From positions 55,145 to 119,144 of the forward strand of contig JAJEGJ010000035.1 of NCBI GenBank assembly GCA_022819905.1: a DNA stretch of 64,000 nt, in the 5' to 3' direction. The notes beneath the pieces are model-generated. The model searched no databases. It was not told the origin of the DNA and saw only the letters and a program-made list of their open reading frames with translations. Position numbers and translations under genes: made by a program. The stretch comes from Alphaproteobacteria bacterium (GTDB lineage Bacteria > Pseudomonadota > Alphaproteobacteria > TMED109). Positions 53,869 through 63,359 of the stretch are shown here, one piece after another (position 1 is the first letter of the stretch; every line of letters begins with the position of its first letter).

Positions 53869-54485
53869 TGGTTGTTCTTGGACTTACCGGCACCGTCGCA
53901 ATGGGAAAGAGCCGGACAGCGGGGCTTTGTGCTCGCCTCGGTGTGCCAGTATTCGATTCTGATGCCGTGGCCCGCAGCGTTACCGCGCCGGGCGGAGCGG
54001 CCACGGCCGCCGTGCTGGCCGCCTTTCCCGAGGCTGTGTCCGGCAACGCGATCGACCGGGCAGCACTGGCTCGACGGGTGTTCTCCGACCGTGCTGCGCT
54101 CAGGCAGCTGGAGACAATCGTGCACCCATACGTAGCTCAGGCTCGAAATGTCTGGCTGCGTCGCTGGGCGCTGGCCCGGACCGCTATCGTCGTGCTGGAC
54201 GTGCCGTTGCTCTTCGAGACGGGCGGAGACATGCACTGTGACGCCGTGTTGGTTGTTGCTGCTCCACGATTCCTCCAGCGACAACGGGTACTGCAGCGCC
54301 CGAACATGGACGAAGCCCGGCTGCGCGGAATCCTGGGGCGGCAGATGTCGACGTTGGAACAGCAACGGCGGGCCGATGCCGTCATTCCAACCGGGCAGGG
54401 GCTCCGGGTGGCGTTGAGGGCGCTCCGCCGGGCGCTGCGTCGGCATGGACCGCGCAGGACCGGCCGGCCGAGGCCGATTCGATGA
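53868..54485 (+). CDS. coaE: Dephospho-CoA kinase
   Basis: 205 residues from a GTG at 53868 overlapping the aroE stop. It makes the last step of coenzyme A synthesis. P-loop GLTGTVAMGKS (residues 5-15), then VPVFDSDAVARSV with the catalytic Asp, IVHPYV, VLDVPLLFETG, and the lid region RQRVLQRPNMDEARLRGILGRQM. The C-terminal Arg-rich stretch is unstructured. An open frame extending back to 53799 lies in aroE and is not used. Confidence 0.95.
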   Translation: MVVLGLTGTVAMGKSRTAGLCARLGVPVFDSDAVARSVTAPGGAATAAVLAAFPEAVSGNAIDRAALARRVFSDRAALRQLETIVHPYVAQARNVWLRRWALARTAIVVLDVPLLFETGGDMHCDAVLVVAAPRFLQRQRVLQRPNMDEARLRGILGRQMSTLEQQRRADAVIPTGQGLRVALRALRRALRRHGPRRTGRPRPIR

Positions 54486-54528
54486 GACCGCGTTCGGCCG
54501 ACGGAATTCGCGTCCAGGGGGGGCGGTG

Positions 54529-55209
54529 ATGACGGCTCGACTGCTGGCGGTGGACACGGAAACGACAGGCCTTCGTCCGGATGAAGGGCACCGGGTCGTC
54601 GAAATCGGCTGTGTCGAATTACGCAACAATGTGCCGACCGGCCGTACCTGGCACACGTTCGTGAATCCGAAGCGCGACATTCCCGAGAAGGCCCGACAAG
54701 TCCACGGCCTTTCGGAAGAGTTCCTGGCCGACAAGCCGACCTTCGAGGAGATTGCGGACCAGTTCGTCGAGTTCCTGGGGGAATCGCCGCTGCTCTTCCA
54801 CAATGCCCCGTTCGATCTTGGCTTCCTGGACGCCGAGCTGTCGAGGGTAGGCCTTGGAGGCGTGTCGTCCGGCCGGGAAATCCTGGACACGATGGAACTC
54901 GCCGGTGGATTCGTATCGCTGAACAACCTGTGCCGCCGCCACGGGATCGACCTTGCGGTGCGCCGCCACCGACACGGCGCCCTGATTGACGCGCAGTTGC
55001 TGGCGGAGGTCTACATCGAAATGACCGGAGGGCGCCAGGGGTCATTCCTGCTCGACACCACACCGGCCGCCGCCGGGCTTCAGGCGGAGACGGCGGCCGA
55101 GGCGAATTGGCCGGAGCGGCGGTATGCGCCTGACGAGAAAGAAGCGCGAGCGCACCGCGCGATGCTTCAAGGCTTGTCGAACCCTATCTGGAAGAAGTAC
55201 CTCGACTGA
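54529..55209 (+). CDS. dnaQ: DNA polymerase III epsilon subunit (proofreading exonuclease)
   Basis: 226 residues from ATG 54529 (MTARLLAVDTETTG). The DEDDh 3'-5' exonuclease motifs are clear: ExoI DTETTG (residues 8-13), ExoII HNAPFDLGFLDAEL, and ExoIII HGALIDAQLLAEVY. It proofreads replication as part of the Pol III core. The frame is open upstream to 54445 without similarity. Downstream, secB, which often follows in this class, is missing; a Tim44-like gene comes next after 131 bp. Confidence 0.96.
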   Translation: MTARLLAVDTETTGLRPDEGHRVVEIGCVELRNNVPTGRTWHTFVNPKRDIPEKARQVHGLSEEFLADKPTFEEIADQFVEFLGESPLLFHNAPFDLGFLDAELSRVGLGGVSSGREILDTMELAGGFVSLNNLCRRHGIDLAVRRHRHGALIDAQLLAEVYIEMTGGRQGSFLLDTTPAAAGLQAETAAEANWPERRYAPDEKEARAHRAMLQGLSNPIWKKYLD

Positions 55210-55340
55210 ATCGTTTGCCGAGCTCTCGAGGAAAGCGGGACTCCGCCGGCCGCACGCGCCGCGGGAGCCTTGTGTTACATTGATGCCCGTTGGCGGGGAC
55301 AATCGCTGGACGGCCAGCTTCGAGGAATTACCGCGCTCCC

Positions 55341-56006
55341 ATGCAGTATTTCGACATCCTCCTGTTCGCGGTGATCACGGGCTTCCTGCTGATCCGCTTG
55401 CACCGAGTGCTGGGCCGCCGCACGGGCCACGAAAGCCCGCCCCCCGAGGCGCCGTCGAGTTCCGACTCGCAAGGTCAGGCCGATTCGCCGGTAGCAGGGG
55501 AGATCGAGGCAGAAGCCGAGATGCCGGAAGCCCCGGAGACCGGACGTGCCGGTGCGCAGGGCCAGGCTACAGGCCTGGCGGCAGTGCAGGCTGCCGATTC
55601 GTCGTTCGAACCGGAACATTTCCTGGCAGGTGCGCGGCAGGCATTCGCAATGATCGTTGGAGCGTTTGCTGCCGGCGAGCGCGAACCGCTGCAGCGGCTG
55701 CTCTCCGCTTCGGTGTACCGCAGTTTTGAAGCCTCCATCACTGACCGGGAACGGGACGGCAACGTGATGGAAGTCAGGGACATCAAGGTCGTGCACGCGT
55801 CGATCGAAAGTGCCTGGATGGAGAACACGCACGCTGTGGTTCGGGTCGAATTCGAGAGCGAGAAGGTCGAGGTGATCCGTGATTCCGCCGGCGCGGTCGT
55901 TGACGGAGACCCTGACATTCCCGGCCGTGCGAATGATCTCTGGACCTTCTCCAGGGATGTCAGCCAGGGCGACCCAAACTGGATTCTCATTCGCACCGGC
56001 GAATGA
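55341..56006 (+). CDS. Tim44/TimA domain membrane-anchored protein
   Basis: 221 residues from ATG 55341 (MQYFDILLFAVITGFLLIRL). One N-terminal membrane helix, a disordered Pro/Glu/Ala-rich linker of about 60 residues, then a Tim44-like domain: FLAGARQAFAMIVGAFAAGEREPLQRLLSASVYRSFEASI...VVRVEFESEKVEVIRDS...DLWTFSRDVSQGDPNWILIRTGE. This family is the bacterial relative of the mitochondrial import component; its role in bacteria is not settled. The stop overlaps the mltA start by 4 bp. Confidence 0.9.
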   Translation: MQYFDILLFAVITGFLLIRLHRVLGRRTGHESPPPEAPSSSDSQGQADSPVAGEIEAEAEMPEAPETGRAGAQGQATGLAAVQAADSSFEPEHFLAGARQAFAMIVGAFAAGEREPLQRLLSASVYRSFEASITDRERDGNVMEVRDIKVVHASIESAWMENTHAVVRVEFESEKVEVIRDSAGAVVDGDPDIPGRANDLWTFSRDVSQGDPNWILIRTGE

Positions 56007-57226
56007 GGCTGGCAAGAGAACCCGGAATCGGTCGACTACTGGCAGCCAGTGGCTGGCTCGCGCTTGCCATTCTGCTGGTTGGTTGCATGCCGGAGTCGAG
56101 GTTCACGGGGGCGGCGGTGCCGGCCCCGCCCGAATCCGCGTCAACTGTAACCTTCGCCGATCTCCCCAGGTGGCAGGGCGACAATCAGGCCGAGGCCCTC
56201 GCTGCCTTGACCAACAGTTGCAGCAAGCTGGCGACAATGTCGCCTGAGACCGATCTCGGCGGAGTGGCCGGCCCGGTCCGCCACATGCAGCAGGTTTGCT
56301 TGGCCCTGCAAGGGGCGTCGATCACGAGCGCAACGGAAGGGCGGGCCTTTTTTGAACGCTGGTTTGCTCCGGTGTCCCTGCCGGCGGATTCCGAAGCGGA
56401 CGCCCTGTTTACCGGTTACTTCGAACCCGAGGTTGCCGGTCGGCTGACTCCGGCTCCGGGCGCGGAGCCACTGTACGGGCGACCGCCGGAACTGGTGGAA
56501 GTTGATCTTGGTGAATTTCGGCCGTCGCTTCGCGGCACCCGGTTGGCGGGGCACGTCGACAACGGGCAGCTGGTGCCGATGCCCGACCGGGCATCGATTC
56601 AGAATGGCGCGCTGGCCGGCCGGAACCTGGAGCTGGTCTGGATTCTCGACCCGGTGGAAGCGTTTTTCCTGCACATCCAGGGATCCGGGCGCGTCCGCCT
56701 GGCCGATGGCTCGGTCATGCACGTCGGCTACGCCGGCTCCAACGGGCATCCGTACTACGCGATCGGAAGGACGTTGCTGCGGCGCGGGGCCATCGACGCC
56801 AGCGAAATGTCACTTCAGTCCATCGCCGCCTGGCTGCGGGAGCACCCCGAGGAGATGCGGTCGCTGATGGCGGAGAACACGTCCTACGTGTTCTTCGAGG
56901 CCCGCTCGGCGGCAGGGCCGATTGGCGCGGCGGGCGTGCCCCTCACCCCACGACGTTCGATCGCGGTGGATCCGGCTCACATCCCGCTGCATCTGCCGGT
57001 CTGGGTCGAGACCCGTGTCCCGGTTCCTGACGGGGGCGATGCGGTCTTCGCGCAGTTGATGCTGGCGCAGGACACCGGCGCCGCAATTCGTGGACGGCAG
57101 CGCGGGGATCTGTTCTTCGGACATGGAGCACAGGCCCGGGAACAGGCGGGACCCATGCGCGCTTCCGGTCGGATCTGGGTTCTGGTCCCGCGATCTCACA
57201 TCAATGCGAGCCGGGGGCCAAAGTAA
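56003..57226 (+). CDS. mltA: Membrane-bound lytic murein transglycosylase A
   Basis: 407 residues. A lipoprotein: signal segment LAASGWLALAILLVGC with the modified Cys near residue 29. It cleaves glycan strands to anhydromuropeptides in the periplasm. The MltA domain includes FTGYFEPEVAGRLTP, IQGSGRVRLADG and VGYAGSNGHPYYAIGRTLL; the C-terminal 3D domain has the acidic residues of AVDPAHIPL and LAQDTGAAIRGRQRGDLFFGHG. It overlaps the Tim44-like gene, a conserved pair in alphaproteobacteria, and is convergent with corC. Confidence 0.94.
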   Translation: MRLAREPGIGRLLAASGWLALAILLVGCMPESRFTGAAVPAPPESASTVTFADLPRWQGDNQAEALAALTNSCSKLATMSPETDLGGVAGPVRHMQQVCLALQGASITSATEGRAFFERWFAPVSLPADSEADALFTGYFEPEVAGRLTPAPGAEPLYGRPPELVEVDLGEFRPSLRGTRLAGHVDNGQLVPMPDRASIQNGALAGRNLELVWILDPVEAFFLHIQGSGRVRLADGSVMHVGYAGSNGHPYYAIGRTLLRRGAIDASEMSLQSIAAWLREHPEEMRSLMAENTSYVFFEARSAAGPIGAAGVPLTPRRSIAVDPAHIPLHLPVWVETRVPVPDGGDAVFAQLMLAQDTGAAIRGRQRGDLFFGHGAQAREQAGPMRASGRIWVLVPRSHINASRGPK

Positions 57227-57246
57227 GTCGCAGGGAGGACCGGATG

Positions 57247-58113
57247 CTATCCGGACACGCGGTGCCCCTTGGCACAGACCTGCACTCTCAGCACCGCGCG
57301 GTCGCTGACGTCCACGGGCGTGAGCTCAAGCCCATTGTGTTCCAGATGCTCGCCTTCGCTCGGGAACTCGCCGGCGACGGCAATCACCAGGCCGCCGATG
57401 CTCTCCACGTCCTCGAATCGACCCGTCCGCAGATGCATGCCGACCTGCTCTTCGAACTCCTTGATCGGGTACCGCCCGTCTACTTCGTAGATCCCCTTCG
57501 CGACTTCCACGAGGTCCGGCGGGGGAGTCTGGTCGTGTTCATCCTCGATTTCGCCGACGATCTCCTCGAGCAGGTCTTCAATCGTGACCAGCCCGTCGGT
57601 ACCTCCGTGCTCGTCGGCAACGATCGCAATGTGGCAACGTTCACTTTGCATCTGGCCGAGGAGTTCCGTGACCGGTGTCGAGGGCGCGACCGTGAGAATG
57701 GGCCGCATGATGTCGGAGAGCTGAAACCCGTTGCTCTTGTCCCACCACGACAGCAAATCCTTCATGTGAATCATGCCGATGATGTCGTCGAGATCGCGGT
57801 CGAACACCGGTAGGCGGGAGTGTCCCGCTTGCCGGCCCGTGTCGATCAGCTGCTTGATCGAAGCGGTCGCGGGCACCGCAACGATCTCGCTGCGTGTCAC
57901 CATGACTTCTTCGACGTCAATGGTGCCGAGGCGGAGGAGCTGACGGAGAATCCCCGCTTGTTTCGGCGTCAGATCGTGGAACTGGCCGACCGTCTCGACG
58001 GTATGCCGGATGCGCCCGTCCCGGCCGGTGGGTCGCCCGCGCATCTTCCAGTAGCGATCGGCAATAAATGTCCAGAACGGAGGTCTGGACTGGATATGGG
58101 CAGGCTCAGTCAC
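57247..58113 (-). CDS. corC: CBS-domain hemolysin/CorC family protein
   Basis: 288 residues without membrane segments. Two CBS domains (VEEVMVTRSEIVAVPATASIKQLI and LSDIMRPILTVAPSTPVTELLGQM, with AIVADEHGGTDGLVTIEDLLEEIVGEIEDEHD between) precede the C-terminal CorC/HlyC domain. The CorC family is linked to magnesium and cobalt efflux; the old hemolysin name is not evidence of toxicity. It is the last gene of the fur-to-corC operon; the start overlaps the ybeY stop. lnt, commonly next, is absent. Confidence 0.9.
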   Translation of the reverse strand: MTEPAHIQSRPPFWTFIADRYWKMRGRPTGRDGRIRHTVETVGQFHDLTPKQAGILRQLLRLGTIDVEEVMVTRSEIVAVPATASIKQLIDTGRQAGHSRLPVFDRDLDDIIGMIHMKDLLSWWDKSNGFQLSDIMRPILTVAPSTPVTELLGQMQSERCHIAIVADEHGGTDGLVTIEDLLEEIVGEIEDEHDQTPPPDLVEVAKGIYEVDGRYPIKEFEEQVGMHLRTGRFEDVESIGGLVIAVAGEFPSEGEHLEHNGLELTPVDVSDRAVLRVQVCAKGHRVSG

Positions 58114-58583
58114 TTGGGGCCGGCACCCGGTTCCAGATATGGATCGCCGATACCGAAATCGGCAAGCATCAAGCGTTCAGTGTCTTCCATGCACTTCGCG
58201 GACGGATCGGTGTCGTGCCGAAATCCTACCAAATGGAGCATGCCATGAACTGCGAGATGCGCAAGGTGGTGGCTCAGGGGCAGGCCCCGCTCGCGCGCTT
58301 CCCGCTCGGTGGTCTCGAACCCGATCGCGACGTCACCCAGCTCCGGGTCCGCTTCGTCGGGTGAAACCGTGTCTTCTTGCGGAAACGAAAGGACGTTGGT
58401 GGGTTGGTCGATGTTGCGCCAGCAGCGGTTCAACCTTTGCATCTCGGCATCGCTGGTGAGACGAAGATTGGCACGTTCCGAGCCATGTCCTCGGATCGCC
58501 CGGGCTGCGCAGGCCTGCGCCAGCCCCGTGAGTTGGGGGTCGTCCCAGCGCGGATCCGCAATTTGAAGCACGACGCGGCTCAT
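58110..58583 (-). CDS. ybeY: Endoribonuclease YbeY
   Basis: 157 residues. A metal-dependent RNase needed for 16S rRNA 3'-end maturation and ribosome quality control. The zinc motif HGMLHLVGFRHD (three His, about residues 118-129) is present, preceded by TNVLSFPQE and GDVAIGFET. Overlaps with phoH upstream and corC downstream are 4 bp each, a conserved grouping. Confidence 0.95.
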   Translation of the reverse strand: MSRVVLQIADPRWDDPQLTGLAQACAARAIRGHGSERANLRLTSDAEMQRLNRCWRNIDQPTNVLSFPQEDTVSPDEADPELGDVAIGFETTEREARERGLPLSHHLAHLAVHGMLHLVGFRHDTDPSAKCMEDTERLMLADFGIGDPYLEPGAGPK

Positions 58584-59545
58584 GCTTTGGGCTTGCGCGG
58601 AGCGACCTTGCCGCCCGCATCGGCCTGCTCGTACGCCCGCACGATTTCGGAAACGAGCGGCGGCCGGATCACGTCCCGGTCGTTGAAGCGCACCTGGGCC
58701 ACGTCCTTGAGGCCCGCGGTGACCTGCAGTGCTTCGGCCAACCCGGACCGACTGCCGGGCGGAAGGTCGATCTGGGAGAGGTCTCCGGTGACGGCCATCC
58801 TTGCCCCTTCGCCCAGTCGCGTAAGGAACATCTTCATTTGAATGGTGGTGGCGTTCTGAGCTTCGTCGAGGATGATGAAGGCGTTCGTGAGTGTACGGCC
58901 CCGCATGAAGCCGAGCGGGGCAATTTCGATCACGCCCTTTTCCATGCGCCGCGCCAGCCAGTCGCGGTGCAGCATGTCGCCGAGAGCATCATGCAGGGGT
59001 CGAAGGTACGGATCGATCTTCTCGCGGAGATCCCCGGGCAAGAAGCCCAGTCGCTCGCCGGCTTCGACGGCGGGCCGTGACAGCACGATTCGTTCGATCG
59101 CGCCGCTCCGGAGTTCGGCGGCCGCCACCGCCACCGCCAGGTAGGTCTTGCCGGTACCGGCGGCGCCAACACCGAACGTAAGCGGCTTGGTGCGCAGGGC
59201 CCGGATGTATTCCGTTTGGTGGACGGTGCGCGGAAAGACGCTTCGTTTGGCGGTCTTGATGGTGTCGCCCGCCCGGGAGGGCGCCCCGCCCATGCGGAAG
59301 GCGGCTTCGATTTCCGGTCTGCCCACCCGCTGACCGGTCTCGAGCAGGCGATAAAGGTCGGCGAGCATGTCCCGGGCCCGCTTCGCCTCCGCACCGGTGA
59401 TTGACAGGGTGTTGCCGCGGCTCGACACCGTCACGTCCAACATGCGCTCGACCTGGTGCAGGTTGCCGTCTTTTTCGCCGAAGAGTTCGGCGAGCAGGGC
59501 ATTGTCTTGGAACGAGACTTGAACGGCTTCGCTTTGCTTGCTCAT
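58580..59545 (-). CDS. phoH: PhoH family ATPase (PhoH-like protein)
   Basis: 321 residues. Walker [14 protein letters not shown] near residue 132, the segment [32 protein letters not shown], and Walker [25 protein letters not shown] are characteristic. The N-terminal part holds the small KH/R3H-like region with [18 protein letters not shown]. PhoH acts in RNA metabolism with YbeY, whose gene overlaps it. The start overlaps the miaB stop. Confidence 0.95.
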   Translation of the reverse strand: MSKQSEAVQVSFQDNALLAELFGEKDGNLHQVERMLDVTVSSRGNTLSITGAEAKRARDMLADLYRLLETGQRVGRPEIEAAFRMGGAPSRAGDTIKTAKRSVFPRTVHQTEYIRALRTKPLTFGVGAAGTGKTYLAVAVAAAELRSGAIERIVLSRPAVEAGERLGFLPGDLREKIDPYLRPLHDALGDMLHRDWLARRMEKGVIEIAPLGFMRGRTLTNAFIILDEAQNATTIQMKMFLTRLGEGARMAVTGDLSQIDLPPGSRSGLAEALQVTAGLKDVAQVRFNDRDVIRPPLVSEIVRAYEQADAGGKVAPRKPKA

Positions 59546-60912
59546 CCTGTGGCGTTCTCGCAGTCGATTGCCAGGACTCCCGCCAGGCCGTGCGGACCTG
59601 CCCGCGTGACGACGACGGGCTGGATGGTGCCCAGGAAGGATTCGTCCGCATCGACATGGACCGCGTGCATCCAGGGACTGCGTCCGGTGAGTTGCCCGGC
59701 GAGGCGGCCGCGACGCTCGAACAGGACGGGCACGGTCGCGTTTTCGAAACCGCGATTGAAGCTGTGCTGCTGGTCGGCGAGCAGCGCCTGAAGGATCGAA
59801 AGGCGGCGGGCCTTGTCCGGCTCGGCCACTTGGTGCGGCAGGACGGCGGCCGGCGTTCCTGGCCGGCGGCTGTAGCGGAAGGAATACGCGGCCGCAAACG
59901 AGGTTTCCTCGACCAACCGCAGCGTCGCTTCGAAGTCGTGCTCCGTTTCTCCGGGAAACCCCACGATGAAGTCCGACGACAGCGCGAGATCAGGCCTCAC
60001 CTCCCGCAATGCGCGGACGGTCGCCCTGAAGGATGCGGCGGTGTGAGCCCGGTTCATCGCCCGCAGGACCCGATCCGATCCCGACTGGACGGGGAGATGC
60101 AGGTACGGCATCAGGGGCTCCAGATCGCCGTGGGCGCGGATGAGCTCATCCGTCATGTTGGCGGGATGCGAAGTGGTGTAACGCAGCCGCGCGATGCCGT
60201 CGATCTCCGCAAGTCTTCGCAGCAGACCGGCCAGCGAAACTTCCCTGCCGCCCGCGTCCAAGCCGTGGTAGGCGTTCACGTTCTGCCCGAGCAGACACAG
60301 TTCGCTGGCGCCCTGGTCCACGAGTGTTTCCGCCTCCCTGACCACGTCTTCAACGGGGCGCGAGTATTCCGCCCCGCGCGTGTACGGCACCACGCAAAAC
60401 GTGCAAAACCGGTCACACCCTTCCTGGACGGAGAGAAAGGCAGCCGGCCCCGAACCACTACGGGCGGGCAGCTCGTCAAACTTGCGCACCGCCGGGAAGT
60501 CCGTGCAAATGGCCGGTGCCTTGCCTGCGCGGTCGGCTCGGGCCAGGAGCTCGGGCAGCCGGTGGTAGGTCTGTGGGCCGACCACGATGTCGACTTCGGG
60601 ACGCCGGCGGCGAATTTCCGCCCCTTCCGCCTGGGCCACGCAGCCGGCGACGACGAAGCGCACGCGGCGACTCGCGCGGCGGGCGGTAGCCCGGAGCGGT
60701 ACCAGCCGGCCCAGATCTGAGTAGACCTTCTCCGCAGCTTTCTCGCGGATATGGCAGGTATTCAGGACGATCAGGTCGGCAGCCTCGGGGGCCTCGGTAC
60801 GGGTGTAACCGAGCGGGGCCAGCATCTCCGCCATCCGCTCCGAATCGTAGACGTTCATCTGGCAGCCGTACGTACGAATGTACACCCGGCGTGCGGTTGA
60901 CGGTTCAGTCAT
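59542..60912 (-). CDS. miaB: tRNA-2-methylthio-N6-dimethylallyladenosine synthase
   Basis: 456 residues. Radical SAM methylthiotransferase acting on A37 of tRNAs. The N-terminal UPF0004 domain has [24 protein letters not shown] and the third Cys in [10 protein letters not shown]; the radical-SAM cluster motif is [15 protein letters not shown] (about residues 166-180). The TRAM domain is at the end ([27 protein letters not shown]). Overlaps with plsC upstream and phoH downstream. Confidence 0.96.
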   Translation of the reverse strand: MTEPSTARRVYIRTYGCQMNVYDSERMAEMLAPLGYTRTEAPEAADLIVLNTCHIREKAAEKVYSDLGRLVPLRATARRASRRVRFVVAGCVAQAEGAEIRRRRPEVDIVVGPQTYHRLPELLARADRAGKAPAICTDFPAVRKFDELPARSGSGPAAFLSVQEGCDRFCTFCVVPYTRGAEYSRPVEDVVREAETLVDQGASELCLLGQNVNAYHGLDAGGREVSLAGLLRRLAEIDGIARLRYTTSHPANMTDELIRAHGDLEPLMPYLHLPVQSGSDRVLRAMNRAHTAASFRATVRALREVRPDLALSSDFIVGFPGETEHDFEATLRLVEETSFAAAYSFRYSRRPGTPAAVLPHQVAEPDKARRLSILQALLADQQHSFNRGFENATVPVLFERRGRLAGQLTGRSPWMHAVHVDADESFLGTIQPVVVTRAGPHGLAGVLAIDCENATG

Positions 60913-61730
60913 GCGGCAGACGGCTGACTCCCGGTCGCGGCGCCCCGGGCGCGGCCGGCCAGCGCCCGCGCCAGCCCATCAGCAACGCTCCGTTCCGCCA
61001 GCCGGGCAAGTTGCTTCCGATCGGAAATCTCGGGCAACGGCGGGTGAAAGCTCACGGTGACCTCCATATGCCCCAGGCCCAGCAGCCTCCACACGTGCGG
61101 GAGCAGGTCCATCCCACCGTACCAAGTGATGAGCGGGCGATTTCGGCGATCGAGCGGCAGGCCGTTGAGCCCGCTGTAGCAAATCGACACCGGCTGCACC
61201 GTCAGGCCGCGTAGAACCTCTCGTTCGGCGAAATTGAACAGCGCGGACCGAAAGCGAAGTACGCGATTGCCGTCGCCGCTGGTGCCTTCAGGAAAGAGGA
61301 CAATGTTGTCGCTGTCCGCCAGTCGACGGGTCAGCTCAGCACCGTGGGCGACGGCCTGGCTGCGACGACGGTCGATGAAAATGCTTCGCTGCAGTTTCGC
61401 GAGCCACCCGAAGAAGAACCACCCGGCGATTTCCGCCTTTGCCACGAACGACACCGGCGCCAGCGACGAGAGCACGACAATGTCCAGCCATGAGGTGTGG
61501 TTGCTGGCAAACAGGGTAGGGGGCTTGTTGCTGGGGCGGCCGATGCGCCGAACCCGGATCCCGAACAGGTGCAGGAGTCCCCGGTGGAAGAAGACCGGGA
61601 TCCGACGCGACAGGCGAGAACCGCTGGCGAGTGCCGCCAGGTGCACGGGCAGGAGCAGCAGGAACCAGATCAAGAAAGCAACACTCCGAAACGTCGCGCG
61701 CGCATGCGAGGCCGCGAGGTCTTCTGCCAT
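60909..61730 (-). CDS. plsC: 1-acyl-sn-glycerol-3-phosphate acyltransferase
   Basis: 273 residues. Inner-membrane enzyme making phosphatidic acid. An N-terminal hydrophobic segment ([20 protein letters not shown]) is followed by motif [14 protein letters not shown] (H-x4-D), motif II region [14 protein letters not shown], motif [16 protein letters not shown] and motif IV-like VSICY. It lies between olsB-like and miaB genes in one operon, suggesting coupled lipid synthesis. Confidence 0.93.
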   Translation of the reverse strand: MAEDLAASHARATFRSVAFLIWFLLLLPVHLAALASGSRLSRRIPVFFHRGLLHLFGIRVRRIGRPSNKPPTLFASNHTSWLDIVVLSSLAPVSFVAKAEIAGWFFFGWLAKLQRSIFIDRRRSQAVAHGAELTRRLADSDNIVLFPEGTSGDGNRVLRFRSALFNFAEREVLRGLTVQPVSICYSGLNGLPLDRRNRPLITWYGGMDLLPHVWRLLGLGHMEVTVSFHPPLPEISDRKQLARLAERSVADGLARALAGRARGAATGSQPSAA

Positions 61731-61733
61731 CGC

Positions 61734-62546
61734 CTAGTTGTACTCGCTCACTCCGGCTTCCCGCTCGTAGTGCTGGCGGTACCGTTTGCTGACCAGTTCG
61801 GTCTTCACGACCATGCAGACGTCGACCGTGCCAAACTGCCAGTCGATGACGGCGCCATCCCCGACGAACCCGCCAAGCCGGATGTAACCCTTGACGAGGC
61901 CCGGCAGCGCCTTCAGGCCGTCGCGCGACGTGAAAGCGTCCGGTGCTAGGCGATCCATCGGAACCCTGAGATTCTCGAGCGCCCGGGGCCGCAGGTCCGG
62001 GGGCGCCAGATGGGCGTGGTGCAGGTAGCTGAGTGGAAGCGCGAGTTCGTCTGGATCGGTCCCGCTGAGGCTGGCGCAGCCGAACATCAGCTGCACGTCG
62101 TGGTGGAAGACGTAGTGGGCGATGCCGCGCCACAGCAACTGGGCCGTGGCCCCAGTTCGATAGCTCGGGTGGATGCACATGCGGCCGAGCTCGACGAGAA
62201 CCCCGGTCTGTCCGAGAATCGGCGCCAGGTCGTACTCCGTATTGGTGTAGAGCTCGCTCGAGGGCGTTTCCGCGCCGCACCGGTGCAGCCGGTAGGTGCC
62301 GATGACGGATCCGCCCGAGCCATGATCGAGCACCAGTAGGTGCTCCCACAGCGGGTCATAACGGTCAAAATCGCGCTGGCGTTTCCGCATCTCCGGCGAG
62401 GGTTTGGCCGACATTTCCTCGTAGAAGATCCGGTACCGAAGCGCCTGGGCGGCGTCCACCTCGTCGGCCTTCGTGGCTAGGCGTACCTCAAGGTTTCCGG
62501 CCCGCGCGACTGGCACTGCGCTGTGGCGGGGAGCGCACGGCGGCAT
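61734..62546 (-). CDS. olsB: GNAT-family acyltransferase, OlsB-like (ornithine lipid synthesis)
   Basis: 270 residues. Residues 20-60 carry VRLATKADEVDAAQALRYRIFYEEM and the middle has LVELGRMCIHPSYRTGATAQLLWRGIAHYVF, typical of the hemolysin-like/OlsB GNAT branch. OlsB transfers a 3-hydroxyacyl group from ACP to ornithine, and OlsA (a PlsC-like enzyme) adds the second chain. With a PlsC-type gene next in the operon, ornithine-lipid production is plausible, though plsC may equally be the housekeeping enzyme. Confidence 0.82.
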   Translation of the reverse strand: MPPCAPRHSAVPVARAGNLEVRLATKADEVDAAQALRYRIFYEEMSAKPSPEMRKRQRDFDRYDPLWEHLLVLDHGSGGSVIGTYRLHRCGAETPSSELYTNTEYDLAPILGQTGVLVELGRMCIHPSYRTGATAQLLWRGIAHYVFHHDVQLMFGCASLSGTDPDELALPLSYLHHAHLAPPDLRPRALENLRVPMDRLAPDAFTSRDGLKALPGLVKGYIRLGGFVGDGAVIDWQFGTVDVCMVVKTELVSKRYRQHYEREAGVSEYN

Positions 62547-62549
62547 CCC

Positions 62550-62960
62550 TCAGTCCTGCTCCGGCTTGTTGATCCGGGTTCCGTACAATTCGTGCCGATG
62601 GCCGGTCAGGCGGTACCCCAGCTCGCGGGCGACGGTTTCCTGCAGGTCCTCAATCTCTTCGTTCACGAATTCTATGACTTCGCCGGTGTCGACATCGATC
62701 AGATGGTCATGATGGGCGCGTTGGATCTCCTCGTAGCGCGCGCGACCATCACCGAAGTCATGCTTCTCCAGAATTCCCGCTTCCTCAAGCAGCCGCATCG
62801 TTCGGTACACCGTCGCCAGGCTGATGCGTCCTTCGATCCGCGACGCCCTGCGGTAGACGTCTTCGGCTGCGGGGTGGTCATCCGATTCAGCGAGAACTTG
62901 CACGATGACCCGGCGTTGCGAGGTCATCTTCAGGCCTCTGTCAGTGCAAAGTTTTTCCAA
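62550..62960 (-). CDS. fur: Fur-family metal-responsive repressor
   Basis: 136 residues from TTG 62960 (LEKLCTDRGLKMTSQRR); ATG 62927 would remove the first DNA-binding helix region, and the long frame upstream is not Fur-like. The winged helix includes LKMTSQRRVIVQVLAESDDHPAAEDVYRRA and ISLATVYRTMRLLEEAG. The metal sites are in RAHHDHLID and GHRHELYG. The C-terminal CxxC zinc pairs are absent. It is divergent from a TusA-like gene and starts the downstream operon. Confidence 0.92.
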   Translation of the reverse strand: MEKLCTDRGLKMTSQRRVIVQVLAESDDHPAAEDVYRRASRIEGRISLATVYRTMRLLEEAGILEKHDFGDGRARYEEIQRAHHDHLIDVDTGEVIEFVNEEIEDLQETVARELGYRLTGHRHELYGTRINKPEQD

Positions 62961-63047
62961 GTCTGAAGCGGTGGAGGACAACGTTCCTGGCAGTTCCGTT
63001 GGTGTCCGGGGCCCACAGTATAGATGGGATGTGCCCGTGAGCAGAAA

Positions 63048-63359
63048 ATGCGGGCGATATACTGGGATATTGTGCCTGTTTCCTCCGCCGAGATTCCGCC
63101 GGCAGTTTCGGTCGTGACGCTGGATATCACTGACGACGTCTGTCCGATGACGTTCGTCCGCACGCGGATCGCGCTGGACCGGTTGCCCGTCGACGGCGTA
63201 CTTGTGGTCCTGCTGACCGACGGAGAGCCGCTCGAGAACGTGCCACGTTCCGCAGCGGAGCTCGGATACCGAGTGGACCCGCCCGAGCCGCATCCCTCCG
63301 GGTCCGGCATTTGGCGGATTACCATCCGCCACCAGTCTCAGGCGACCTCCGGCGGCTGA
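63048..63359 (+). CDS. TusA-like sulfurtransferase family protein
   Basis: 103 residues from ATG 63048; GTG 63072 would give a 95-residue form. VVTLDITDDVCPMTFVRTRIALDRLP matches the TusA/SirA pattern in which the Cys of CPM carries persulfide sulfur, then LVVLLTDGEPLENVPRSAAELGY, the usual beta-alpha-beta end. The Gly before the Cys is replaced (DDVC). The 3' end overlaps the stop of the convergent tsaB by 22 bp. The protein may deliver sulfur for tRNA or cofactor synthesis (inference). Confidence 0.75.
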   Translation: MRAIYWDIVPVSSAEIPPAVSVVTLDITDDVCPMTFVRTRIALDRLPVDGVLVVLLTDGEPLENVPRSAAELGYRVDPPEPHPSGSGIWRITIRHQSQATSGG

